From: Reclinomonas americana ATCC 50394
Lineage: Eukaryota; Jakobida; Jakobea; Jakobida
Assembly: GCA_048213135.1 (NCBI GenBank)
Contig: PS015009.1
Coordinates: 496,001 to 560,000, forward strand
DNA length: 64,000 nucleotides
Reading direction: 5' to 3'
Positions 25,097 to 34,539 of the stretch are shown here, one piece after another (the first letter of the stretch is position 1; every line of letters begins with the position of its first letter). Position numbers and translations under genes: made by a program. The notes under the pieces were generated by a model, which saw only the letters and a list, made by a program, of their open reading frames with translations, was not told the DNA's origin and ran no database searches.

Positions 25097-27373
25097 ATGC
25101 AACAAACCTCCCGTTTTTTGCCCGCTCCCCTGTTCATCTTTGTCATGTTGTGTTTTTTTATTTCGGTGACAAGGGCCGGATCGCCGGGGTTATACCTCGT
25201 TACCGATAAAGAGAAGTACACCGACGGAGAACAGGTTCGTTTCCAGGCATTTATACTTTATCCTGCTCCTACTACCAACAATTCTCTTTTTGTAGGCCTG
25301 CTCGATTGTAAAGGCCGGGAAGTTTCCCGCAAAATTCTTCCGGCGGGTTCCGGATCGGCCTGGGGAAGTTTTGAGCTGCCGGAAAAATCGGAAGGCGACT
25401 TTTACCTGTACTGCTATATTACCGATAACCGGAACCAGGTACAATCTTACCTGACCCGAAAGATCGCGGTTACGGAAAACGGGGTTGCCACGACCGGGGC
25501 CACATCACCGGGCAATAGCCTTACCCTGTCGCTGGCCTGCGAGGGCAATACTTTTGTGGCGGAATGCCCTAACAACATCCTCATCAGGTGCACCGATGGT
25601 AATGGTGATCCTGCTGCTGCGGCCGGGCTGCTGCTCGACGATAAAGGAGCGCAGCTCTCCCGTTTCGAGACCAATGCCGGTGGTTATGTACGGATGCTGT
25701 TCAGCCCTGAAGAAAATGGCCGTTATCATATTGTAGCTACAGGCAAGAACGGGGCCACCACGCGGCAGGACCTGCCTGCCGTTGCCTCGTCGGGCGTAAG
25801 CATGAAAATAGCACTAACGGATACCAGTGTACGCTATACCGTTTTCTCTTATTCCGACAGTGCCGCGTTACCTGAATACATCTTCAGCGCCATATCCCGA
25901 ACCGATACAGTATACGCATCGGCCATCAGTTTTACCGGCGGACTAAGTGTTATTAAGGAAGACATCAGTTTCAATAAACTTCCCAAAGGGTTTCTTACTT
26001 TTTCGGTAACGGATAAAAAAGGAAACGTGGCAGCCAAAAGGATCTTTTACAATTGGAAAGAAACGTCGAAAAACAGTTTCATCAGGGTGATGGATACCGT
26101 TGCCCAAAGGGAAGCCCTGGTTACACTGCCGGCTTATGTCAATGGCGATGCCTGTTTGACCATTGCTCCTGGTCAACCCGCCGCAGCTGTGAAAGGACCA
26201 CAGCCAACCGAAGCCTACAGTTTCATCGACAATACCGGCAACAATGATGCTGCCTTCAACGATTACCTCATCGCCTGCCAGCTGGCGCCGGTATACTATA
26301 CGGCTGTCCGCGACAGCATCAACCGGTTCCTAGCCCTCGACGGAATAATGCATTACGCTGACAACAAGATCGTCAAAAACAAAGCCGTAACACTGGTGAT
26401 CACACAAAAGGACCAGGGAAAAAGTTTCCTGTCAACCGCAACAGATAAAACCGGCAGGCTGAAACTGAATAACCTCGTATTCTTTGATTCCGCCACGGTG
26501 TATTACCAGTTGGCTGACAAATCGGATGAGAATAACAACTATGTATCGCTTGACCTTGCCATAACACCCGCCCGGCAGGATATTCCCCACGAATGGCTGC
26601 CCAAAGATGCAGGTTGTATACCTGTACCGGTTGGTGGTAAAGAAACCGCAGGCAACTCTTCTGTTCAAAACGGAAATAACATCAACAGCAGCGGTTTGCC
26701 GGGTGAAAAAACACTGCAGGGTGTAACCGTTACCGCTGAAAAGCCAAAGCAAAAAACATTAACGGAACAATACCTGGAAAAGAGAGGCCCGGGCCAGTTC
26801 GACAGGCAGACTTTCCTGCGCAGCCAGTTCAACTTTCTCGAAAACCCGCAACTGATCGACAATACCAACCTGCTCGATTTCATCCGCGGCAGAATGGGCG
26901 GCTTCACTGTTACCTATTATAAAGGACGTCCCATCATTATGGGTTCATCGGGCCTGGCTGCAAGTATTTTCCTTGATGATATAGAACTGGACTCCACCGA
27001 CCTCGATCTTATTTCTCAATTGTCTATACGGGAAATAGCCATGGTAAAATACTACAGCCTGGGTGTGAAGCCCGGCTATAATGGTGGCGGCTCGCTTATG
27101 ATCTATACCCTCAGGGGTTTTTCGACACCTGAAACAGCGGTAAGAGGTATGCCCAAAACTGTTATCACCGGTTATGCTTCGGAAAAACGCCTGCCTGCTT
27201 CCGGCAATAACGGTTACTCCTTATACTGGCAGCCCGGCTATGATCCGGAGAGGGAACCCGTTATTTATATGCGGTTGCCCGACAATTATAAACAAGGCAT
27301 TCGTCTTACGCTGGAAGGAGTGAACAACCAGATGGCTCCTTACCGTTTTACGCAGGAGCTGGTATTCCGGTAA
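25097..27373 (+). CDS. Secreted MG2-like protein with TonB-plug-like C-terminal domain
   Basis: This 758-aa protein has a signal peptide (MQQTSRFLPAPLFIFVMLCFF..., cleaved near TRA-GS). The N-terminal part resembles the MG2/macroglobulin domains of Bacteroidota surface proteins: LYLVTDKEKYTDGEQVRFQAFIL near residue 35. The C-terminal third contains a plug-like region: LQGVTVTAEK, then FLENPQLIDNTNLLDFIRGRMGGFTV, and IYTLRG. There is no 22-strand TonB receptor barrel after the plug. ATG 25097 is chosen for the signal peptide over an in-frame ATG at 25043. Similar barrel-less MG2-plug proteins occur in the phylum; their role is not established. Confidence 0.72.
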   Translation: MQQTSRFLPAPLFIFVMLCFFISVTRAGSPGLYLVTDKEKYTDGEQVRFQAFILYPAPTTNNSLFVGLLDCKGREVSRKILPAGSGSAWGSFELPEKSEGDFYLYCYITDNRNQVQSYLTRKIAVTENGVATTGATSPGNSLTLSLACEGNTFVAECPNNILIRCTDGNGDPAAAAGLLLDDKGAQLSRFETNAGGYVRMLFSPEENGRYHIVATGKNGATTRQDLPAVASSGVSMKIALTDTSVRYTVFSYSDSAALPEYIFSAISRTDTVYASAISFTGGLSVIKEDISFNKLPKGFLTFSVTDKKGNVAAKRIFYNWKETSKNSFIRVMDTVAQREALVTLPAYVNGDACLTIAPGQPAAAVKGPQPTEAYSFIDNTGNNDAAFNDYLIACQLAPVYYTAVRDSINRFLALDGIMHYADNKIVKNKAVTLVITQKDQGKSFLSTATDKTGRLKLNNLVFFDSATVYYQLADKSDENNNYVSLDLAITPARQDIPHEWLPKDAGCIPVPVGGKETAGNSSVQNGNNINSSGLPGEKTLQGVTVTAEKPKQKTLTEQYLEKRGPGQFDRQTFLRSQFNFLENPQLIDNTNLLDFIRGRMGGFTVTYYKGRPIIMGSSGLAASIFLDDIELDSTDLDLISQLSIREIAMVKYYSLGVKPGYNGGGSLMIYTLRGFSTPETAVRGMPKTVITGYASEKRLPASGNNGYSLYWQPGYDPEREPVIYMRLPDNYKQGIRLTLEGVNNQMAPYRFTQELVFR

Positions 27374-27385
27374 AAGGCAAATGCC

Positions 27386-27393
27386 TACTTTTG
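27386..27393 (+). promoter_or_regulatory. Bacteroidota -7 box (TACTTTTG) for the epimerase gene
   Basis: TACTTTTG matches TAnnTTTG exactly and lies 16 bp before ATG 27409. Transcription would begin near 27400, downstream of the in-frame ATG at 27391, which supports 27409 as the true start. Confidence 0.55.
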
Positions 27394-27408
27394 CGAAAAC
27401 AGGAAACT

Positions 27409-27813
27409 ATGCTGAAAGTAGAACATATTGGTATCGCCGTAAAGAACATGAAGGACGCTGTGCCCCTGTATGAAAAATTACTCAACAGTCCCTGTTATAA
27501 AACCGAAGCCGTGGAATCGGAGAAGGTGAACACCGCTTTTTTCCGCCAGGGCGAAACTAAAATTGAATTGCTCGAAAGCACCGACCCCGATGGGGTTATC
27601 GCCCGTTTCATTGAAAAGAAAGGCGAAGGATTGCACCACATTGCTTTTGATGTGGCCGATATTAAGGCCGAAATGGCCAGGTTACAATCAGAAGGATTCA
27701 CGCTTTTAAATGCGGAACCCAAGAGGGGTGCCGATAATAAACTGGTTTGTTTTCTTCATCCTAAAGGTACTGCAGGTGTGCTGGTGGAGTTGTGCCAGGA
27801 GATTAAGGATTGA
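27409..27813 (+). CDS. mce: Methylmalonyl-CoA epimerase
   Basis: This 134-aa vicinal-oxygen-chelate protein interconverts the (2R)- and (2S)-methylmalonyl-CoA epimers in propionate/succinate metabolism. It begins MLKVEHIGIAVKNM with the first metal-binding His and contains EGLHHIAFDVADI with the second His, and ends GVLVELCQE with the metal-binding Glu. Length and motif order match the family. No mutase or propionyl-CoA carboxylase gene is adjacent. Confidence 0.92.
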   Translation: MLKVEHIGIAVKNMKDAVPLYEKLLNSPCYKTEAVESEKVNTAFFRQGETKIELLESTDPDGVIARFIEKKGEGLHHIAFDVADIKAEMARLQSEGFTLLNAEPKRGADNKLVCFLHPKGTAGVLVELCQEIKD

Positions 27814-27869
27814 ACTGCAGTAAAGCCACTGTAATAACATCGTAAACTTTTATACCCGGGCAAAGTCCG

Positions 27870-27936
27870 GAAGAATTACCTGTCACAAGTGACCGCTGAA
27901 TCGGAACATTTGCGCCGGAGAGTTATTTAGCAAAGA
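27870..27936 (+). promoter_or_regulatory. Conserved three-copy upstream element, copy 1
   Basis: This stretch contains GAATTACCTGTCACAAGTGA, a spacer, then GGAACATTTGCGCCGGAGAG. The core TCACAAGTGA is an inverted repeat (TCAC/GTGA). Related copies lie at 29545-29617 (plus) and 51203-51256 (minus), each upstream of a gene. Here it ends 14 bp before ATG 27950. It may be a promoter/operator of a shared regulon, with ACATTTGC standing where a -7 box would be. Confidence 0.5.
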
Positions 27937-27949
27937 TTAGTAACCAGGA

Positions 27950-28303
27950 ATGAAACCTTATAAATTTATTAAGACCGGGAACGACTGGTACATAGACCTT
28001 CCTGAGTTCCTTGAACAGGGTGGCAGCATTGGCGATTTGCAAATGGTCGATGGTGCGGACAAAATGCTCGATATGATGTCCGGCAATGAGAGTTCCGTTA
28101 TTGTTTATGCGGCCAGAGAAAAATTTGAAGGTGCAGACATACTTACCTTAACAGAAAAGTGCGAGCCTTATGTTGGTGGCGGATATTACATGATGAAATA
28201 TTATGAAGGGCAGGAAATTAACCAAACATTGTGGCTATGCCAGGTGACGGAATTCGTATTTGGCGATATCCCTCAACAAATCTTTGTAAAAAAAGAAATC
28301 TGA
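27950..28303 (+). CDS. Small DUF6717-like protein
   Basis: This is a 117-aa cytoplasmic protein without signal peptide or membrane segment. The N-terminus (MKPYKFIKTGNDWYIDLPEFLEQ) and the central segment GDLQMVDGADKMLDM recall the DUF6717 family as I remember it; the family has no assigned function. It is preceded by copy 1 of the conserved element and stands alone between the epimerase gene and a convergent DUF4412-like gene. Confidence 0.7.
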   Translation: MKPYKFIKTGNDWYIDLPEFLEQGGSIGDLQMVDGADKMLDMMSGNESSVIVYAAREKFEGADILTLTEKCEPYVGGGYYMMKYYEGQEINQTLWLCQVTEFVFGDIPQQIFVKKEI

Positions 28304-28379
28304 TTTAACCCGGCTTAGTTACAAATGAGTATTGCGGCAACAGCTTTGCGAACTCTGCGCAAACTTCGCTTCTTTGCGG

Positions 28380-29225
28380 TTACAACACACTCATCACATC
28401 CGTTATTTTGAACTGGCTGAGATCGAAATATTTTTCGTCGGCAGACAGGCTGTACGCTTTCAGGTCGCGTTGTGAAACGGGTACGCCGTTCTTATCATAG
28501 ATCACCATACGCACCATGAAACCATTGGGTACGTCTTTACTGGTGGCACTGCCTTTGTATTTGTATTCACTCAGCCGGGCTCCCATCATGTAGTTATCGC
28601 CCAGGTCAACTTTCACATCTTTGGAAATCCACGCGTCGAAGCTGCGGTTATGATAGTCTTTGGTATAGGTGTATTTGTAGAGTGTGCAGTTGTACCCGTT
28701 GATCACCTGCATTTCACCGGTATTTTTCCAGCCGTCATTAATGGCACGGTTCTCCGCATCTTTCTTTGCCGATGCTTCCGCCATCTTCTGCATATTAATC
28801 AGCGGCATCTTGGTTGCCCGCTTATCCCGTACGTTCACCATGTAATTGGCTTTGTCGGCATAGTTGTAGATCATCCAGCTTTCATTTTTGCTCCCTTCAT
28901 CAGATACAATACATTCTCCTGTTTTGCCAAATATCATTTTTTGTACCATTGTTCTTTTCACTTCTCCTTTTTTGTTCAGGTCCTTATGTTCGAATACCAG
29001 GGTAGCCTGCACTTTATTGGTGGGGTCTTTATAGCGCTTATCATTTTCGTACGTGACCTTTTTCAGTTCCTCCCGTCCTTTGGTACGTTGTGAATCGGCG
29101 TATTTGTGTTCCATGTCTTTTTCAATAGCACGGCGCACTTGTCCGCGCTGGGCAGATGTGGTGGCAATCGCAGATAAAAAGACCAGGAAAAGAAAGGCAA
29201 AGCGTAAGTGTTGATGCGGTTTCAT
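28380..29225 (-). CDS. Secreted DUF4412-like protein
   Basis: This 281-aa protein has a signal peptide (hydrophobic residues 8-23, ending TTSAQ). The segment INGYNCTLYKYTYTKD followed by FDAWISKDV is characteristic of DUF4412/DUF4292-like envelope proteins of Bacteroidota, which resemble LolA/LolB-like beta folds. The first ~60 residues after the signal are highly charged. No catalytic motif is visible. It is transcribed towards the DUF6717-like gene. Confidence 0.7.
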   Translation of the reverse strand: MKPHQHLRFAFLFLVFLSAIATTSAQRGQVRRAIEKDMEHKYADSQRTKGREELKKVTYENDKRYKDPTNKVQATLVFEHKDLNKKGEVKRTMVQKMIFGKTGECIVSDEGSKNESWMIYNYADKANYMVNVRDKRATKMPLINMQKMAEASAKKDAENRAINDGWKNTGEMQVINGYNCTLYKYTYTKDYHNRSFDAWISKDVKVDLGDNYMMGARLSEYKYKGSATSKDVPNGFMVRMVIYDKNGVPVSQRDLKAYSLSADEKYFDLSQFKITDVMSVL

Positions 29226-29544
29226 AAAGCTGCATTTGGTGTTACAGGAAATTACGGGGTAAAACTATTTTTTTCTGGCGGGATGGACTATACCCTTTTA
29301 GGGTAATAAGGATAAAACATTGAGAATAAGCAACTAACTGTGTAAGAACTCAGAGTAAATTTGTAAAAAGGGGAATAAATTCTCTAAAAGAGGGAAATAG
29401 ATGCATGTAATTGGTAAATACTATTGTAAGAAGTGAAACAACTTCGCTAACGCTTGTAAAACAATAGCAAAAAATAAAAATGAGGAGTGAATTTACGCAA
29501 CGGAGGATGGAGAAGATAAAAATAAATTGTGGATTGGATAACCC

Positions 29545-29617
29545 GGTAGAATTATTTGTCACAAGTGATTTGCCTAGACAGGACACTTGCACCAGAGAGA
29601 CATTACTCGGAGATTAG
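29545..29617 (+). promoter_or_regulatory. Conserved three-copy upstream element, copy 2
   Basis: It contains GAATTATTTGTCACAAGTGA, a spacer, then GGACACTTGCACCAGAGAG and AGATTAG, colinear with copy 1 (27870). It lies about 135 bp before the first gene of the RHS block. Confidence 0.5.
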
Positions 29618-29640
29618 GGTTATTTCTACCGGAAAATCCC

Positions 29641-29715
29641 TCTAAATTGAATTTAGAGATTATTAATTGCATTTTTTTTGTAATATTGTCTCAAAGTATC
29701 TTGTTTGAAAGATAC
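29641..29715. promoter_or_regulatory. Two perfect inverted repeats upstream of the RHS operon
   Basis: TCTAAATT-G-AATTTAGA (29641-29657, 8-bp arms) and GTATCTT-GTTTGA-AAGATAC (29696-29715, 7-bp arms) lie 38-112 bp before ATG 29753. Their position suits operators or a leader structure; no regulator is identified. Confidence 0.4.
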
Positions 29716-29752
29716 ATTACCCTAAAATGAATACCTAAATCCGTCTGAGCTT

Positions 29753-31291
29753 ATGAGAATGAGGTATCAGTGTGCAGTTTTATCTTTTTGCATTCTAACC
29801 TTGCCTGTTGAGGCACAGATCAGAGATACTGCGAAACCAGCAATACAGGTAAATTATATCCCACAGGCGAACCTTTCTATTGCTCATTCTTTGCAAGAGG
29901 TTAATAAAATTAGCTCCGTAGTAGATAGTGCTTTTAATACGCTACAATCTATCCCTACTAAATATATCCGACAGGTTGAAGATAAGATCGATAAATACAG
30001 TAGTCGTGTTACCGCTAAAACCATAAAGACGCTGGAAAGATTAAGCAGGTGGGAAGAAAAGATTAAAACACTTCTTGAAAAAGCAAGCCCCGAAACAGCC
30101 CAGCGACTATTCGCAAATGGGCAACTGACTTTCTCCTCCTTACTTCAGAAAGTAAAACTGGGTGAAGAATTGGCCAAACAATATAAAACAAAATATGACG
30201 GCTACCGTGACCAGCTAACCGGTAGTTTGAAATACCTCCTGGAACAAAAAGATCAATTAAAAACAAGTCTTATACAACCTCTTGAAGATGCATCAAAGAA
30301 GATGGGAGAGCTGGAGCAAGATATTGCCAATACGGAAGCTGTAGAAAAGTACATCAGGCAAAGAAAACGTCAGTTGATCGACCAGGCTATTAAATATATT
30401 GGTAACTGCAAATACCTGTCGAAGATTGATAAAGAAAGCTACTACTATATAGAAACACTCCGCAACTATAGAGAATTATTCAGTGATAGCAAAAAAACGG
30501 AAGAGCTGGCCGTTAAGTTACTCAATAAGATCCCCGATTTTCAACAATTTCTCCAGCAGAATAGCCGGGCTTCCGGTCTGTTCGGATTTGCTTCCAGCAA
30601 TGCCAATACCAGTATTGCAGGCCTTCAAACGAGGGAGAGTATCAATGCGCTGATACAGGAACGTATTGCTGTTGGTGGCCCCAATGCCCGGCGACAAATA
30701 TCAGAGGGATTGCAGCAGGCAAAAGCGGAACAGGCCAACCTGAAGAACAGGGTGTTGAAAGCAGGAGGAACCAGCAGCGATGCAGAAATCCCCAATTTCA
30801 AACCCAATGGGCAGCGGTCAAAAACCTTTATGCAGCGCTTGGAGTTTGGCAGTAATGTTCAGTTTGCCAAAAACAACCGCCTTGTTCCTACAACTGCTGA
30901 TATCGCATTAAGTCTGGGTTATAAACTCAATGACAAATCTATTATTGGTTTGGGTGCCAGTTATCGCCTGGGTATGGGCACTTTACAACGTATACGGTTT
31001 ACACATGAAGGAATAGGTGTCAGAAGTTTTGTTGACTGGAAGCTGAAGAAAAATTTCTCATTAAGCGGAGGATTTGAGATGAACTACAACGCACAGTTTA
31101 AAAATATCACGCAATTGCAATCCTACAATGCATGGCAACGGTCGGGATTGATAGGATTGACGAAGAAAGTAAATATCAATACAAAGTTGTTTAAAGGTTC
31201 GAGTATTCAACTGCTTTTCGATATGATGTATAAGCAACACACCCCGGTAAGCCAACCCATCCTGTTTAGAACAGGATATACATTTAAATAG
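29753..31291 (+). CDS. Coiled-coil protein with C-terminal outer-membrane-barrel-like domain
   Basis: This 512-aa protein has a signal peptide ending VEAQ at about residue 22. Residues about 40-330 are almost entirely helical and heptad-like, with many Lys/Glu/Gln/Leu (for example TIKTLERLSRWEEKIKTLLE), indicating long coiled coils. From about residue 350 the pattern changes to alternating beta strands (FGSNVQFAKNN, IIGLGASYRLGMG, FSLSGGFEMNYNA, ending FRTGYTFK), consistent with a small outer-membrane barrel. No family is recognised. It is 45 bp upstream of the first RHS gene and probably cotranscribed, so it may anchor or export the RHS proteins; this is inference. Confidence 0.65.
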   Translation: MRMRYQCAVLSFCILTLPVEAQIRDTAKPAIQVNYIPQANLSIAHSLQEVNKISSVVDSAFNTLQSIPTKYIRQVEDKIDKYSSRVTAKTIKTLERLSRWEEKIKTLLEKASPETAQRLFANGQLTFSSLLQKVKLGEELAKQYKTKYDGYRDQLTGSLKYLLEQKDQLKTSLIQPLEDASKKMGELEQDIANTEAVEKYIRQRKRQLIDQAIKYIGNCKYLSKIDKESYYYIETLRNYRELFSDSKKTEELAVKLLNKIPDFQQFLQQNSRASGLFGFASSNANTSIAGLQTRESINALIQERIAVGGPNARRQISEGLQQAKAEQANLKNRVLKAGGTSSDAEIPNFKPNGQRSKTFMQRLEFGSNVQFAKNNRLVPTTADIALSLGYKLNDKSIIGLGASYRLGMGTLQRIRFTHEGIGVRSFVDWKLKKNFSLSGGFEMNYNAQFKNITQLQSYNAWQRSGLIGLTKKVNINTKLFKGSSIQLLFDMMYKQHTPVSQPILFRTGYTFK

Positions 31292-31336
31292 ACCAAGTCT
31301 AAAGAATAAAGTATAGAAACGATAAATTTCTGAGAG

Positions 31337-34300
31337 ATGAACAAGGTTATTTTACTTCCCGCGTTTTTATTATTAACTGCCTGCCTCACTGCGCAAAATG
31401 AAGTGCATAGCTCTGCCATACAGATTATTGAAAGAATGACAAAAGCGCCGAATACAGCCTCGTTGGGCAAGTACTTTGAAGTGCCGGTTAATATGTCAAC
31501 CGGTATTCCCAGCATACAAATACCCATTTATACGATCAAGTCAGGCAATGCAACTATTCCTATCTCCATAAGTTATCATGCCGGAGGCGTTAAAGTAAAT
31601 GATCCGGCCAGTTATGTAGGTCTGGGTTGGTCGCTCAATGCAGGAGGTGTTGTGACGAAGAAGATAAACGGCCTGGATGACGATTATGCAAACATCCAGA
31701 TTCCACCTGGTCAGAACTGGGTACCGCCTTATAATTACTACACTCCGGATTATTATATTGACGGAGATCTTGGTTTTAATAGTATGACAGAAGCGGTAGA
31801 CAGCTTTAACTCACCATATACGTATACGCATGCAAATGACTTGTGTAAATTTTTCGGAAGGGTGATCAGGAATCAATATGATGGTGAGGCAGATGAATAT
31901 TTTTACAACACTCCTGAAGGTGGAGGCACGATTTACTGGAATCAGAAGCAGAACAAATTTCAACTGGACAAAATAAATGGCTGGCAGGCATATAAGATTG
32001 ATGATTATTGGAACCTTGATAATAAAACTGGACTGACCTATCAGTTCAATGGCAAGGAACGAACCTTGTCATCTATGTACCCACCGCCTTCTACGCCGCC
32101 TACCACTAATTTCAACGACTATTTTTTTTCTGCGTGGTATCTCACACGCATTACCGATCGTGTGAACAGTAAGTATATAGATTTTAACTATCAATCATCT
32201 TCTTATTATACTACCAACCAGGGATATGATCAATACCTTGATTATAAAGGGTATGGAGGCGGATGGTTATATTTCAGGGAGAGAAATGAGCCGAGCAAGC
32301 GCTATGGATTTGATCTCTGGCTAACGGGTATTGAATACGATGGAGGTAAGGTGGAATTTATACAGGATACGGCTTCCCGACTCGATATTGCGAATGCGCC
32401 CAAAGCGCTCAAGACTATCCTGGTATATGACAAAAATGATTCCTTAGTAAAGAAATTTGAGCTGAGTCACTTTTATGCTTCCGGCAGGCTATTCCTTAAA
32501 TCCATACAGGAAGTAAATTACCAGACAGGCTCTTCAGGTGAGAGTAAACCCTATGTATTTAATTATGATACGGCAGTACATCTACCAGCCATGTACTCTT
32601 ACGGACAAGATATTTATGGGTACAACAATGGCGTAACAACAAATACAACCAGTATTCCCACTGAGTATGAAGCTTTGGCATTGGGGCTGCCTGCATTTGC
32701 CAATCGATTTGTAGACACAAGTTATACCCGTGCCTGTATGTTAAAGCAGATCGTCTATCCCATGGGTGGTTCGCTGAATTTTGAATTCGAGAATAATCGC
32801 AATGTGGAAGATAGCTTAACAGGCGGTATGCGGGTGAAACGGATTGTAAATTATGACAGTGTAGCGGGTAAAAGCCTAGTTACAACGTATAAATACAAAT
32901 TACCTAACGGTACTCCTTCGGGGGAAGTAATGTACCGGCCGAAATTTCATTATTTCTTTAATTATCAGGATGCTCCAACTGATTTCACCATTGCTCATAT
33001 TGGAGCAACCCCAACACGCCCGTTGTTTACCAACCAGGGCTGCGCAGTATTCTACACTTGTGTAGAAAAAACTGAGATTGGAGATAATAGCGACAGTATT
33101 CGGTCGAGACATTATTTTATGAACTATTTTACTTCAGGTAACGATGTGCCAACAGATGTTCACGCTCAGGAACCAGGCGATTACTACGGTGTACCATATA
33201 GCAAGTATCCCAACTCCCAGAACTACACCGGAATTGAGTACAGAACTGAGCGGTTTAAATACAAAAATGGTCAATTTAAATTGCAGACTGTTGATTCATT
33301 GGAATTTTCTACATTAAATCATTTCAAAAACTATGTATGGAATGTACAGGCGGCCTGGGGATTCAGCGGCCTTTGGATAGAATGGCCGGATAATGATCCT
33401 TATACCGTAACGCCTATGAACTCCTGCGCCAACCTTAACCTTTACAAACTATTTAATGAGTCGCTGGTTAACCATCAAACCTATAACAAGATCTATGATG
33501 ATAACAATATAAAATCTGAACAGGCCGTCTATAAATACTTTGATAGTACGAATGGTAACCTGAAAAAGACAGTGACGATTGCCAGTAACGGTGATACGCT
33601 CAAAAGCTATTATACCTATGTCATCGATATCGGAACAACGACATCTTCAAACCCCATTAATGTTGAGGTTAATACGCTGATCGAGCATAACATGACTGAC
33701 CTGCCGGTAGAGGTAATTACTACTAGAAAAAAACCGGGTGGAAATGAAGCTGTGATCAATGCCAATCTTTATCTCTATGATAGTAAAAGAATAAAGAAGA
33801 TATACAAGATCAACCAGGATATGCTGTATTCTGCCATGACGAAAGCGCATGCTGACAATGGTGGTTTCTATTATGATACTACCTATACGCTTGAGAGTGA
33901 GGTGGTGTCATATAATACGGATGGTAATCCACTGGAAATAAAACTGGTCAATAAAACACAATCGCTGCTTTGGGATGGAGAGGACATGACGGCAACAGCT
34001 TTGAATACGACACAATCCAAAATTGCCGCTACTTCTTTTGAGTCTGCAGAAAAAGGCGGCTGGTCTTATTCGGGATCGACGGCTTCCGATGCTACTGCAC
34101 CTACCGGGAAAAAATGTTATAGCCTTTCGGGTGGCAATATTACCCGTACCGGATTGCCCAATACCACGTATATCATTTCTTACTGGAGCAAGAACGGGGC
34201 TTATACCGTAACCAGTACTTCACCGGTGCGAACAGGGAAAACCATCAATGGCTGGACTTATTATGAGCATGAGGTGACCGGCACTTCCATTACAGTATCG

Positions 34301-34522
34301 GGTAGTGGGTATATTGATGAACTGCGTTTGTATCCCAAAGGCGCACAGATGAATACTTATACTTATTTCCCGGCAATCGGTATGGCAACACAATGTGATA
34401 TCAATAACCGGATCATACGATATGAATATGACGGCTTCAACCGGTTGAAACTTATTAAAGACGAAGACGGAAATATCTTGAAACGTATTGACTATAAAAA
34501 TCAAGCCACGACAACGGAATAA
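31337..34522 (+). CDS. RHS/YD-type shell protein, N-terminal partner (SpvB/TcB-like)
   Basis: This 1061-aa protein has a signal peptide ([20 protein letters not shown]; an internal TAC gives a possible lipobox at Cys16). Next come the characteristic segments [37 protein letters not shown] and [14 protein letters not shown] of Bacteroidota RHS-associated proteins. The middle is a long beta-rich region and the C-terminus has YD-type repeats ([21 protein letters not shown]). It has no RHS core or toxin tip. It ends 17 bp before a second RHS gene that begins with a DUF6443 region. The pair looks like the two parts of one RHS cocoon, as in TcB/TcC-type systems (inference). Confidence 0.75.
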   Translation: MNKVILLPAFLLLTACLTAQNEVHSSAIQIIERMTKAPNTASLGKYFEVPVNMSTGIPSIQIPIYTIKSGNATIPISISYHAGGVKVNDPASYVGLGWSLNAGGVVTKKINGLDDDYANIQIPPGQNWVPPYNYYTPDYYIDGDLGFNSMTEAVDSFNSPYTYTHANDLCKFFGRVIRNQYDGEADEYFYNTPEGGGTIYWNQKQNKFQLDKINGWQAYKIDDYWNLDNKTGLTYQFNGKERTLSSMYPPPSTPPTTNFNDYFFSAWYLTRITDRVNSKYIDFNYQSSSYYTTNQGYDQYLDYKGYGGGWLYFRERNEPSKRYGFDLWLTGIEYDGGKVEFIQDTASRLDIANAPKALKTILVYDKNDSLVKKFELSHFYASGRLFLKSIQEVNYQTGSSGESKPYVFNYDTAVHLPAMYSYGQDIYGYNNGVTTNTTSIPTEYEALALGLPAFANRFVDTSYTRACMLKQIVYPMGGSLNFEFENNRNVEDSLTGGMRVKRIVNYDSVAGKSLVTTYKYKLPNGTPSGEVMYRPKFHYFFNYQDAPTDFTIAHIGATPTRPLFTNQGCAVFYTCVEKTEIGDNSDSIRSRHYFMNYFTSGNDVPTDVHAQEPGDYYGVPYSKYPNSQNYTGIEYRTERFKYKNGQFKLQTVDSLEFSTLNHFKNYVWNVQAAWGFSGLWIEWPDNDPYTVTPMNSCANLNLYKLFNESLVNHQTYNKIYDDNNIKSEQAVYKYFDSTNGNLKKTVTIASNGDTLKSYYTYVIDIGTTTSSNPINVEVNTLIEHNMTDLPVEVITTRKKPGGNEAVINANLYLYDSKRIKKIYKINQDMLYSAMTKAHADNGGFYYDTTYTLESEVVSYNTDGNPLEIKLVNKTQSLLWDGEDMTATALNTTQSKIAATSFESAEKGGWSYSGSTASDATAPTGKKCYSLSGGNITRTGLPNTTYIISYWSKNGAYTVTSTSPVRTGKTINGWTYYEHEVTGTSITVSGSGYIDELRLYPKGAQMNTYTYFPAIGMATQCDINNRIIRYEYDGFNRLKLIKDEDGNILKRIDYKNQATTTE

Positions 34523-34539
34523 CTGTAAAACGAATTTTT

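Larger units (their letters stand above)
29226..29752. other. 527-bp AT-rich intergenic region upstream of the RHS operon
   Basis: No convincing gene is present. It holds a TAAATTTG box at 29356-29363 of uncertain meaning, copy 2 of the conserved element (29545-29617), and two perfect inverted repeats close to the next start (29641-29657 and 29696-29715). Confidence 0.6.

Noticed and set aside
29350-29592. Minus-strand frame of 80 codons in the region before the RHS block
   Set aside because: It runs through copy 2 of the conserved non-coding element, has poor composition and no motif.
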